A program made the position numbers and the translations under genes. This document shows positions 18,950-29,761 of a stretch of DNA of 64,000 nucleotides, in pieces. Source of the stretch: Brevipalpus yothersi (Eukaryota; Arthropoda; Arachnida; Trombidiformes; Tenuipalpidae). Positions within the stretch are counted from its first letter, which is position 1, and each line of letters begins with the position of its first letter. The DNA lies in contig QZCP01000223.1 in NCBI GenBank assembly GCA_003956705.1, positions 1 to 64,000 of the forward strand, read 5' to 3'. The notes beneath the pieces were generated by a model. That model had not been told where the DNA came from, searched no databases, and saw nothing but the letters and a program-made list of their open reading frames with translations.

Positions 18950-20357
18950 ATGGGTAAAAGTTATAGATTTCTGATTACTGCTATACCTGCGTAAGTAAAT
19001 CAATTTTGTTATTGATCATCATGTAAGAAATTCTCTTCTTCCGTATGCTTGACACAGAATGGGCCACATAAATCCAGCCGTTGGTATGGGAGATCTGCTG
19101 AAATCTCGTGGACATCATATTATTTTCACGCAGATTGAAAAGTTTCGTAAGATTGCCGAAGAACATGGCTTCGAATTCATTCCTTTTGATGATAAAGTTG
19201 TTGGAGAAGATATGGGCACAATGTTTATCGAGTGGATCTTGGATAATTCCGAATATTTTGGTTCGAATTGGCCAGAAAAAGTGAAAAATCTAACCGAAGA
19301 GGATGCAAAAATATTTGCATCCATGTTCGATAGTACTGTTCGGATGAATAATGCTCTGGATAAAATTTTGGATCAAGTGGACGTTGATTGTACTATCAGT
19401 GATCTAGGTGTTAATGGCGATTCAATTGCTCTGGTTCGAAGGAAAGATAAATTGGTGAATATTCCTTTGATATCCTTCAATCCAATGTCAATTTATCCTG
19501 GTGGTCCACAAAGTTTTGGCAGTGGATTTTCAATGGTGAATCCAGATCGAAGTCTTTGGCCACCTTACAAAGAGAAAATGGATATACTGTGGTCAGACAC
19601 CAAAAGAAAGAGAAGAGAATGGATGATTGCCGAAGGAATGGAAAGTTTAGCTGATAAACTGGACAATGGACCATTTGTTCCAACACCAGATTACATAGGT
19701 TTCTATCATTATCCAGAAGATCTTGATTACACAACCGAATTTGGTCCAACTGATCCTGGTTGGATTCGAATTGATTATTGTATTCGTGGAGCTGATCCAG
19801 ATACAAAATTCGAAATTCCTGAGGTATTGGAAGATAAGCCAGGAAAATTGATATACTTTTCGTTGGGCTCTTTGGCAACTTGTGATCTGAAAGCTATGAA
19901 GAGAATATTGGACATTCTCGCCAAAAGTCCACATCGTTTCATTGTCTCAACTGGCCCATTAAGTGATCAAGTGGAACTAGCTGATAATATGTGGGGTCAA
20001 CCATATGTGGACCAATTGAAAGTTCTCCAGACTGTTGATATGGCTATTATTCATGGTGGCAATAATTCATTTATCGAAACCATCTACTATGCACGTCCTC
20101 TGATCGTGATTCCATACTTTTTTGATCAACTTGATAATGCTCAGAGGATCGAAGACAAAGGACTGGGTAGACGCGTTGACATTTGGAATACAAGCGAAAG
20201 CGAACTATTGAAAATAATCGAAGATACTCTCGCCAACACTGAAGCTCATGAGAAGATTCGAAAAGTTTCGGAAAACATGAGATCTTCAACAAGTCGCGAG
20301 AAAGCGGCGAAAATGATTGAGGACCTTATTGAGGAAAGGAAGAAGTCAACAAAATGA
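18950..20357 (+). CDS. UDP-glycosyltransferase 1 (bacterial-like mite UGT)
   Basis: Predicted join(18950..18990,19058..20357), 446 aa. Exon 1 is only 41 bases (MGKSYRFLITAIP), donor GTAAGT, phase 2; exon 2 follows gacacag and restores AMGHINP. This is a GT-B fold enzyme transferring sugar from a UDP-sugar to small lipophilic acceptors. The catalytic His is H17 in MGHIN. The C-terminal nucleotide-sugar motif reads IIHGGNNSFIETIYYARPLI (HGG at 346) followed by PYFFDQLDNAQR. There is no signal peptide and no C-terminal membrane anchor, so it is cytosolic, unlike animal ER-bound UGTs. This is the type acquired by mites from bacteria according to published work on spider mites. First of three tandem genes with the same intron position. 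The probable role is detoxification, substrate unknown. Confidence 0.88.
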
Positions 20358-20401
20358 ACTTGATAAAAACTGATTGATATTTTCAGAGTTTATGATTGAT
20401 G

Positions 20402-20407
20402 AATAAA
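20402..20407 (+). terminator. poly(A) signal of UGT1
   Basis: AATAAA 45 bases after the UGT1 stop codon. Confidence 0.6.
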
Positions 20408-21062
20408 TGTTTTTCCAAATCAAAGAGACACAAAAAAGGGTCTTCATATGGAAGATAGAGGAGTTAACATTCAATTTTCGATTCAATTTCATATGTTCAA
20501 CTATGCTTTGGAAAATAGAGTACACTAGTTGTAGATCCCATCTAGCATCGAATAAATTTTTTCATCACCTTGTAACATAGTTCCGGGTAGAAAAACTCAG
20601 GGACATTTCCAGAAAATGATTCAATAATTAAAAGTTTAGTGATATTAATAAGACGTAATTCCTTCAACTTGAACACAAGTCTCGATATGCCATTGCACCA
20701 ATCAAGCACAATTTTCTGTTACAACTGTTTGGATATCTTATCTTGGAATTTTTTCCCTTTCATTTTTAAGATAACAAAATTGTACCATTTGAATTGATTT
20801 ACTAGGATCAAGGTTCAAAAAATTCTCTCTCATTATCTTGACTAACCTTACTGGTGAGAGACAATTGCATAGACATTGTGAAGGAGAGCTGAATCAATAA
20901 ATTGTTTCATCGCTTCAAGCGATCATCACGAGGAGATTATTTACTCGGTTTTAGTTTAGTTTTGGTTTCTCATCGAAAGCTCAGAAGACAGTTTTGATTG
21001 AGAAGATCTCAGAAAATAATTCAACTAGTGAAAATAAAGCCATCATTCAGTTAATTGAGAAG
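20408..21062. other. intergenic between UGT1 and UGT2
   Basis: AT-rich spacer of 655 bases; no exon or repeat recognised. Confidence 0.6.
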
Positions 21063-22503
21063 ATGGGTAAAAACTATCGATTCCTGCTTTCAGCCATGTC
21101 AGCGTAAGTTGTTTAATTGACACCTCTGTATCCAAAAATCAACTCATACACACTTTTGGATCCACAGAATGGGCCATATAAATGTAACTGTAGGTTTTGG
21201 TGATTTACTGAAATCCCGTGGTCATCATGTGATATTCACTCAAAATGAAAAGTTTCGAAAGATTGCAGAAGATCATGGATTTGAATTTGTGCCATTCGAT
21301 GAGCAAATTATGGGGGAAGATGATGCAGGACGATTTTTCCAATGGATGCTGGAAAACTCACATTATTTTGGAGCTAATTGGACTGAGAGAGTTAAAAATA
21401 TGACTGAAGAAGATGCTAAAATTTTCACATCAATGATGGAAGGTAACAAAAAGATTGATAAAGCTCTGGAAAAGGTTTTGGAAACAATTGGACACATTGA
21501 TTGTGCTGTGTTTGACATTATGGCAGTATTACCGTGTTTTGTAAGACGCAAAAATCTGATCAATATACCTTTACTATCGTCCAATCCGATAACAATTTAT
21601 CGTTCTGGTCCTAATCACGGAGGTGGCTTTTCGTTGGTCAATCCTAATCCAAAAGAATGGGCTGAGTATGCGGAAGGTATTGATAGAATGTGGTCTGGTG
21701 GAAAGAAGATGAGAAGAGAATGGCTAGCAAGTGAAGGAATGGAATATATTGCTGATGAGCTGGACAAAGGACATTTTATTCCGCCACCGGATTATTTCGG
21801 TTTCTATCATTACCCAGAAGATCTTGATTATACCGAACTCGGTGAACGAGAGCCAGGATGGATTCGAGTTGATTCTTGTGTTCGTGAAGATGACCCGAAT
21901 ACAAAGTTCGAGGTGCCCGAAAAGTTGAAAGATAAGCCAGGAAAGTTAATATACTTTTCATTGGGCTCACTAGCATCATGTGATCACAAGGCAATGAGAA
22001 GAATATTGGATATTCTGGCCAAAAGTCCACATCATTTCATAGTGTCTACTGGTCATTTTGGAGATAAGCTAGAGTTGGCCGATAATATGTGGGGTGAACC
22101 TTATGTGGATCAATTGAAAGTTCTCCAGACTGTTGACATGGCTATTATTCATGGTGGAAATAATTCATTTGTGGAAGCTCTCTACTATGCACGTCCCATT
22201 ATCGTGATTCCATACTTTTTCGATCAACTTGATAATGCTCAGAGGATTGAAGATAAAGGACTGGGTAGACGTGTTGATCTGTGGAACACAAGTGAAAGTG
22301 AGCTGTTGAAAATAATTGAAGACACTCTCAACAACACCGAGGTCCATGAAAAGATTCGAAAAATCTCTGAAAACATGAGATCATCTACAAGCAGAGAAAG
22401 TGCGGCTAAAATGATAGAAGATTTGATCGAGAGTAGAAGCAAAATCTCTAATATTAATAATAATAATCAACAAGAAAGCAAAATACAAGAGTCGGACAAA
22501 TAA
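21063..22503 (+). CDS. UDP-glycosyltransferase 2 (bacterial-like mite UGT)
   Basis: Predicted join(21063..21103,21168..22503), 458 aa, with the same 41-base first exon and phase-2 intron as UGT1. Catalytic His in MGHINV; donor-binding block IIHGGNNSFVEALYYARPII then PYFFDQLDNAQRIEDKGLG. The N-terminal acceptor-binding half diverges clearly from UGT1 (for example EDDAGRFFQWMLENSHYFGA), as expected for a different substrate. It has a polar C-terminal tail rich in Asn, Gln and Ser (NINNNNQQESKIQESDK) that UGT1 lacks. No signal peptide or anchor. The tail and 3' flank are nearly identical to those of UGT3, which marks shared ancestry or conversion of the 3' halves. Confidence 0.88.
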
Positions 22504-22635
22504 AGCTCTGTTGAGAAATGTGTCTATGAATCCTCTCCATGCATCTTAATTGTTTCCAACCATACAAATGGACAAACTGTGAAAAGAATCTTTATCTTTC
22601 AAGAAACTTTGTTCAGTGTGTAGAAAACTTTGAAC

Positions 22636-22641
22636 AATAAA
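22636..22641 (+). terminator. poly(A) signal of UGT2
   Basis: AATAAA about 133 bases after the stop. The matching place downstream of UGT3 reads ATTAAA (25683-25688). Confidence 0.55.
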
Positions 22642-22676
22642 AGCATCTTTCATGAGGGAAACTTTTCTTCACTATT

Positions 22677-22941
22677 TCTCAACTTCAATTTCGGCAATCA
22701 GATTGTCCTGACCAGCTTCGATAATATTCACCTGTGTGTAACCAAGAAAAGACAATTATAATCATTGTAATTAATTGTAATTAATTGAGCACACAATCAA
22801 AAGTATAATTCACCTTTTCCATCACTCCCTAGAAACTAGTTTCATGTACACTTTGACGACCAGACTGTTGTATAAACTTCAGGATTGATGAAACAATCGG
22901 AAAAAGATTATTTTATACAAAAATAATGTCGAAAATACTGG
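22677..22941 (-). pseudogene. ACOT13-like fragment
   Basis: Matches the 5' half of the intact ACOT13-like gene at 15401-15917: part of exon 2 (the complement reads VNIIEAGQDNLIAEIEVE-like codons), the intron, and exon 1 with an in-frame change and a missing ATG region. It is cut off on the left where UGT2's 3' flank ends, and on the right at a CTGG microhomology with the I29 gene fragment. Confidence 0.8.
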
Positions 22942-23190
22942 AATGGAGGAGTATCAATGCCGATCTACGATAGCATACAAAAATTTACATGCTATTTTGA
23001 ATAACAAATATTTCTCCAATATTATGCACTTGCTGGCGGAAATCTTCACCTCGATTGCGTGAGTTTCTATTGGCATTAATCTCATCTATCTGATTATATG
23101 AAATATTCCCTCAACAGTAACGAGGTATCGAATTTTGAGTCCTCTATTCACCAAACAATGGAATATATCCATCAGTAGCTCAGTAAACAA
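22942..23190 (+). pseudogene. I29 inhibitor fragment
   Basis: Continues from ATGGAGGAGTATCAATGCCG, equal to 17688 onward of the I29 gene: second I29 copy, its 59-base intron, and the last exon with changes. There is no start, signal peptide or first domain, and a 3-base insertion (AAATATTT) disturbs the coding match. Followed by the gene's 3' flank and then the UGT1-type upstream region. Confidence 0.8.
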
Positions 23191-23199
23191 GGAAAATTT

Positions 23200-23885
23200 G
23201 GAAGAGGAATCAATAGTTTAGATGATCAATGTAATTAAAATATCCAGCGTAATTTGTCTGTGAATTAAATTGGAAAAAGTTTCTCACCACAAGCTGAACC
23301 AAGCCAAGTGTAGTATTGTTTTGTTCGCATGTACATATACAATTGATGAATCTCAATGATTTTCCATTCAAAAAATTTTAACAAAGAGTTGATTATGATT
23401 CAACATTTAGTCTCTAACAATCTTCAGAGTTAATCTAGAACAGTTTTTTAAGTGGATATAATTTTCTCATGACAGATCGCTCATCAATCTTCCTTATGGA
23501 GACAAACTTATGAGACTCTCGATTTCAATCGCTATGAGTAGTTGTCTTATGATTGTTTTGATGAAATTTTAATGCTCAACATCATTCCATTTTGCTAATT
23601 TTCGTAGAGAAATTCCTCCAACAATAAAATGTCATTGAAAATTACCATCTTCAGATCTATCGGTATGTAAAACAGGTCCAAACGTTAAGTGGCTGCTATC
23701 AGCCCACCATGAGTACAGGTTTTGATCAATCCAATTCATATTTTTGATTAAATTAACGTAATTGATTGTGAAATAACTCCCCCAACTGTAAATACCATCA
23801 AGATTCAAAGTTATAACTTTCATCAGTGAGGAACCTTGAAACATTGCATTACGATGTTTCAAGTGTACAAATTCCCCGATGTTCT

Positions 23886-23929
<44 letters not shown>

Positions 23930-24099
23930 CTGTATCTCTCTATTGTTTACAACAAGCATTTGAGCAAATACTTCAAACACAAGTCTCGTGAAGCATCGAA
24001 AGTTACCAAATAGTTGTAACAAGTGCAGCTCTTTTTAAAAATTGTTAATTTGAAATAAAAATATTTCTCCTTCTCCCTTCAACTGACAATCGGCTTAAA
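23200..24099. repeat. duplicated UGT1 upstream region
   Basis: Direct copy of about 17940-18949, including the stretch 'ttttgatcaat(t/c)caattcatatttttgat' and the (CT)n tract at 23889-23927. It carries the presumed promoter of UGT3. Confidence 0.8.
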
Positions 24100-25549
24100 A
24101 TGAGTGAGAAGTATCGATTTTTGATAACTGCCATACCTGCGTAAGTAAATTGATTTCGTTGTTGATTATCATGTAAGAAATCTTCTTCTTCCGTATGCTT
24201 GACACAGAATGGGTCACATAAATCCGGCCATTGGTATGGGAGATCTGCTGAAAGCTCGTGGACATCATATTATTTTCACACAGATTGAAAAGTTTCGTAA
24301 GATTGCCGAAGAGCATGGCTTCGAATTCATTCCTTTTGATGATGAAGTTGTTGGACAAGATATGGGCACAATGTTCATCCAGTGGACCTTGGATAATTCC
24401 CATTATTTTGGTTCGAATTGGCAAGAAAAAGTGAAAAATTTAACAGAGGAGGATGCAAAAATATTTGCATCCACATTCGATAGTACTGTGCGAATGAATA
24501 ATGCTCTCGATAAAATTTTGGATCAAGTAGTCGTTGATTGTGCTATCAGTGATCTAGCTGCTAATGGCGATTCAATTGCTCTTGTTCGAAGGAAAGATAA
24601 ATTGGTGAATATTCCTCTGATATCCTTTAATCCAATGACATTATACCCTAATGGTCCACGAAGTTTTGGCAGTGGGTTTTCAATGGTGAATCCAGATCGA
24701 AGTCTATGGGCACCCTACAAAGAGAAACTGGACATACTGTGGTCAGAGCTTAAACGAAAAAGAAGAGAATGGATGATTGCTGAAGGAATGGAAAGTTTAG
24801 CTGATAAACTGGACAACGGACCATTCGTTCCACCACCAGATTACTTAGGTTTTTATCATTACCCAGAAGATCTTGATTACACAACCGAATTTGGTCCAAC
24901 TGATCCTGGTTGGTTTCGAATTGATTATTGTATTCGTGAAGCTGATCCAGATACAAAATTTGAAATTCCTGGGGTGTTGAAAGATAAGCCAGGAAAGTTA
25001 ATATACTTTTCATTGGGTTCACTAGCATCATGTGATCACAAGGCAATGAGAAGAATATTGGATATTCTGGCCAAAAGTCCACATCGTTTCATAGTGTCTA
25101 CTGGTCATTTTGGAGATAAGCTAGAGTTGGCCGATAATATGTGGGGTGAACCTTATGTGGATCAATTGAAAGTTCTCCAGGCTGTTGACATAGCTATTAT
25201 TCATGGTGGAAATAATTCATTTGTGGAAGCTCTCTACTATGCACGTCCTCTGATCGTGATTCCATACTTTTTTGATCAACTTGATAATGCTCAGAGGATT
25301 GAAGATAAAGGGCTGGGTAGACGTGTTGATCTGTGGAACACAAGTGAAAGTGAGCTGTTGAAAATAATTGAAGACACTCTCAACAACACCGAGGTCCATG
25401 AAAAGATTCGGAAAATCTCCGAAAATATGAGATCATCTACAAGCCGAGAAAAGGCAGCCAAAATGATAGAAGATTTGATCGAGAGTAGAAGCAAAATCTC
25501 TAATAATAATAATCAACAAGAAAGCAAAATACAAGAGTCGGACAAATAA
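24100..25549 (+). CDS. UDP-glycosyltransferase 3, mosaic of UGT1 and UGT2
   Basis: Predicted join(24100..24140,24208..25549), 460 aa, same short first exon. The first 280 or so residues follow UGT1 almost residue for residue (MGHINPAIGMGDLL, EKFRKIAEEHGFEF, NALDKILDQV, GFYHYPEDLDYTTEFGPTDP). From LKDKPGKLIYFSLGSLASCD to the end it follows UGT2, including the Asn/Gln/Ser tail and the 3' flank. The switch falls at about 24975-24995. A short UGT1-like patch (CGTCCTCTGATCGTG, about 25241-25270) sits inside the UGT2-like part. Catalytic His and the HGGNNS donor block are intact, so the enzyme should pair UGT1's acceptor side with UGT2's donor side. Cytosolic. Confidence 0.88.
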
Positions 25550-25682
25550 AGCTCTGTTGAGAAATGTGTCTATGAATCCTCTTCATGCATCTTAATTGTT
25601 TCCAATCATACCAATGAACAAACTGTGAAAAGAATCTTTATCTTCCAAGAAACTTTGTTCAGTGTGTAGAAAACTTTGAACA

Positions 25683-25688
25683 ATTAAA
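25683..25688 (+). terminator. poly(A) signal variant of UGT3
   Basis: ATTAAA at the position of UGT2's AATAAA. Confidence 0.4.
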
Positions 25689-25726
25689 GCGTCTTTAATG
25701 AGGGAAACTTTTCTTCACTATTTCTC

Positions 25727-26819
25727 ATAGTTCAAGAGCGAATGATCAGAATTCCGACAAACGAATGCAAGAAGAGAAAAATCGTTTTCCTAACTCACCC
25801 CAGTCCATTTTGGTTGATATTTCCGGTAGAACAAATTCGAAAACTTTCCTCATACATATTCACTATTTTGGTCTAGTTGCTAAATCATTCCCAAATAAAT
25901 CTTCTCCAACGATATTTCAAACTTCCCAAAATGGATCATTTCAGTTTGAACTATTCCCTCTCGTCCATGAAGAACAGGCACAAAAAACAAACAATTTTCC
26001 CAATTTCTTCACAATATTTTTATCGTTGGAACGAAGTTTCAGTTTTTCGTAAATTATATATCAGTGGAAACTATACTAGTGATAGTTAAGGAAAAAGGGG
26101 GAGGGAAGGGAGGGGGGAGTAGGTTATTGTGGTGGGGAATTCGGGAAAGAAGTTTCTAACCGGCCATATAGCGCTAGCTTTCTGTCGTGTTAGAACTTTT
26201 GGGGATCCCATTTTGTTAGTATTGGGAGGGGTAAACGAAGATTTTTAATTTTTGATGGTTTCAATAATCATCAGAGTTCTATGTCGATATTATAGGGTGG
26301 GTGACCTTAGACAACATGGTGACTTTTCAGTCAGCTCAGACTTTGCCATCCAATTGACTTTCTCAGTCAAATTACTTTTTAATCACCCACTTCAGTCGAT
26401 CAGGGATCACTTACACTTCACTTATTGATCACTTTAGTATCTTATTTTACTAATTAAATGAATAATTAATAGAACACTTGAAGAGCAAAAAAATTGATGA
26501 AATTGATGTTCACTGCGCACGCGCTTTCTGTACTCAGAATGACAGTAGCGTCATCTAGGGGCGAATATTTTTCACAGCCCGCATCAAGCTTGTGCAATTG
26601 ATTGCGAACTTTTTTCCCTTCAAAAAAGGTTCATCTTCACATCTTCACAACATCCAGTGTTTACCTCCCACCAAATGATGATTTTTGATTGATAGTGATA
26701 AATTTGTGTATTTAATTTTGATTGATGTTGTGGGAATTAATTGATTTGCTTGATCTGAATTGTTGCTTTGAGATCTCGATTGACTGGACTGGGCAATTTG
26801 ATTGACCACTTTGCGGTTT
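25727..26819. other. intergenic, with G-rich block
   Basis: No gene supported. The homology to UGT2's 3' flank ends at about 25727. It holds a run of G tracts at 26097-26117. The last 300 bases are the likely V-ATPase C promoter region, including a locally CG-richer stretch (GCGCACGCGC near 26516). Confidence 0.5.
26097..26117 (+). other. G-quadruplex-type sequence
   Basis: Four runs of three or more G separated by one or two A (GGGGGAGGGAAGGGAGGGGGG), in an otherwise AT-rich spacer. Confidence 0.7.
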
Positions 26820-26838
26820 GAGAGAGAGAGAGAGAGAA
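26820..26838. repeat. short (GA)n tract
   Basis: About nine GA units upstream of the V-ATPase C start, probably in its 5' region. Confidence 0.8.
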
Positions 26839-27009
26839 GCTTAGAGAGGAGGAACATCTGATCAAGTTTCACCTCGGGCTTCGTTTTACTGTTTTACGAT
26901 TTGTGTGTTTGTGTGTTAAAGTCTGTTTGTTTTTAAAACAGATACAATATACATAAGTATAATCTATTTGTAATAGTGGTGATTGAGTGTAATAGTAGTC
27001 GGCGAAAAT

Positions 27010-28250
27010 ATGAGTGAATATTGGCTCATATCAGCTCCTGGTGAAAAGACCATACAGCAAACATGGGAAACACTGAACAATGTCACTTCCAAGTTAGATT
27101 TGTCGAAAAATTTTAAATTTCCCATTCCTGATCTCAAAGTTGGTACATTGGACACTCTGGTGGGTCTATCTGATGATCTGGGTAAATTGGATGCGTATGT
27201 GGAATCGGTGTGTCGAAAATTGGCTTCCTGTATACAAGATACACTGGAAAATAAGACCAATAATATTGATGAACATCTGAAAGCTAATGGGACCGATTTG
27301 GCCTCATACTTAACCAAATTCCAGTGGGATAAAGCTAAATATCCATCACAACAAAGTTTAAAGTCTCTCTATGATATAATCAACAAACAAATCACACAGA
27401 TCGACACTGATCTCAAAACTAAATCTTCTGTTTACAATTCCTTGAAAGGTAAAGCATTTTGATCATCTGAAGCTAGTTGTTCATAGATGATAGCAATTTC
27501 AAGCCCCATCTTGATCTCCTGAATAATGTTTATCTTTCAATTATCCCAGGAACTTTACAATCAATGGAAAAGAAGCAAGTTGGCTCACTTCTAGTGCGAA
27601 ATCTCGGTGACTTGTGTCAAAAGAGACATTTTGTGTTAGGTTCAGAGTATCTCACAACATTACTTGTGGTCGTACCGAAGTCATTCTTCAAGGATTGGTC
27701 TCTGAAGTATGAGAAACTCGCTGATCTCGTTGTACCTCGATCATCGGAACTTGTATTCGAAGACAATGATCATGGTTTGTTTTCAGTCACATTATTTTCC
27801 AAGTGTATCGAAGAATTTAAGGCTCGCTGTCGAGAGAATAAGTTTGTGGTCCGAGATTTCCAGTACAACGAACAAGAGATTGCGGACAGCAAGAATCAGA
27901 TTGCAAAATTAGAGCAAGACAAAGAGAAAAAATTCCAAAATCTTTTGAGATGGTTGAAAATTAATTTTTCTGAAGCATTCATCGCCTGGGTTCATGTGAA
28001 AGCTCTGAGAGTATTTGTTGAATCTGTCCTCCGATACGGTCTACCAGTCAATTTTCTGGCCGTATTGATCTATCCCAATAGGCGTCAACAGCGAAAGCTC
28101 AGAGAAACTCTCAACAGTTTGTATTCCCATCTTGACACCTCAGCAGCTGGTGGACCTCTTGAAGACATTCCTGGTTTTAATATGGCACCCCAAGAGTATT
28201 ATCCATATGTTCATTTCAAAGTCAATATTGACATGTTTTCCAATGTATAG
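27010..28250 (+). CDS. ATP6V1C: V-type proton ATPase subunit C
   Basis: Predicted join(27010..27448,27550..28250), 379 aa (family about 380). Begins MSEYWLISAPGEKTIQQTWE, the family's start. The 101-base intron splits a Gly codon (SLKG-TLQSMEKK) with a cccag acceptor. EYLTTLLVVVPKSFFKDW, FVVRDF, and the C-terminal ESVLRYGLPVNFLAVLIYPN are characteristic blocks. It is a soluble V1 subunit that links the peripheral stalks and stator to the Vo collar and controls reversible V1-Vo assembly, in endomembranes and plasma membranes of secretory or midgut cells. A single gene with no broken copy in the window. Plus strand, 1.5 kb ahead of chitin synthase; no sign of co-regulation. The in-frame TTG codons upstream of the ATG are ignored because of the conserved start. 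Confidence 0.95.
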
Positions 28251-28452
28251 TGGCCAAATGACCACACGGTGCTTGTTGTTGCTTGCCATTGATTTATATG
28301 CCTCATTCACATGTGTTGTGGTGGTGAGATGCGGTGTTTTAATGTTTAAACAAGGTTACCCAAAAGAATGATCTATCTACATACCTATAGTCAGAATCAA
28401 AGAGGAATAGATTTATGAATTTTTTTTTCTCCTTCCAATGTTTGGAAACAAA

Positions 28453-28458
28453 AATAAA
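28453..28458 (+). terminator. poly(A) signal of V-ATPase C
   Basis: AATAAA 203 bases after the stop. Confidence 0.6.
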
Positions 28459-29761
28459 GTCATCATAACCCCGAAGATCGATATCAAGTTTTGGTTACAA
28501 ATTGACCTTTTTCCTCTGCTTCCGGATGGTATCAAGAAAACGAATGAGAGATATCCATCATCTTCATACTATTAACTCACTATTGACCGGTTAGGTGTTA
28601 CTCTTCCGGCAAAGAAGTCAAAATAATTCACAACAGCTTACTAGTGATTATGATCATGATTATTTGGCCATCAATATCCAGAAATTCGATTAAATGTGCG
28701 AAAAAGGATCTTATACCACCGAAAACAATAGGAAGTAGCCATAAAATACTGAATCCAAGAAAATTGAGAGAAATTAGTTGAATGATCAACTCCCTAACCT
28801 ATCAATTCGCCATATTTTAGGCAACAAAAAGTCGATCACTTGAGAAAATTTTTCTCCATCATCAAAACTGATCAATATCCGTAAAAATGACTCGTAAAAA
28901 GCCTTAAAATTATGCTCTTAGAAGCTTACACACACATTCCAATGGATACTTCTCGTAAATTGCTTCGAGCAAGCCTCAAATAACTCAAATAGCAAAATAT
29001 CTCTCTCTTTCTTGCAATCGGATTGTGTTCAAGGTTAGCAAAGTCTTTCGCCGGACATTATATTTTCGAGTATTGGTATCAAGAGAACGAAGAGAGAGGG
29101 ATCTAGTGATCCAAGGAATGATTAAATCATCCACACACATTCACACATACCATTAGGGTGGATGGATGGATATATTCCCTTTAAACTGGTTTAAGATTAA
29201 GACCAACCTGCTTTAGGACCGGTTCCTTAAGAAAATTTTAACCGATCTCCTTTCTTTCTCTCTCTTTCTCTTCTCTTTCTCTTTCTCTTCTCTCCCGCTT
29301 GAGAACTCGAAAAAAAGTCAGACTTCTTCTTCATCTCTTCTCGCCACGCAATAGCTCGCCCTCGATAGCCGAACTAATTCTTCAAACTGTTCCATCATCA
29401 TCATATACATCATACACACATACACACATTCATACAATGAAAAGAATGGTTATTTTTTTCAGGTCGTCGATATGGAAGACCATTTTGACCATCATGCTAG
29501 TGTTTATGTGTTTTTTTAAGTTATCTGTGGAATGAGGAGAAAAGTTTAATTTTCTCATTTTCTCATAATTCGATGAATATTAATCTTAGTAGTATATTGT
29601 GATAGATGTGATATGATTTGAGTTTGTGTGTTTGTGTGTCCGAATATGACTGATAATGTATTTTAAATCAGTTAATTAGTCTTGAACTATTGAGTTCTCT
29701 CTTTTTTTAATCAGTTTTGTGTATCATTTTTCATTATTTTTAAATCATCATCACCACCAGA
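28459..29761. other. intergenic and chitin synthase 5' region
   Basis: No coding exon recognised. Contains a pyrimidine-rich stretch of TTTCTC units at 29250-29296 and short (CA)n near 29412-29430. It must include the CHS1 promoter and any 5' noncoding exon. Confidence 0.5.

Noticed and set aside
25765..26089. Two overlapping plus-strand frames after UGT3
   Set aside because: No recognisable domain and no promoter or splice signals; adjoining G-rich low-complexity sequence.
29299..29535. 78-codon frame before CHS1
   Set aside because: Overlaps the presumed 5' leader; no domain. CHS1's start at 29762 splices correctly to the conserved exon 2.
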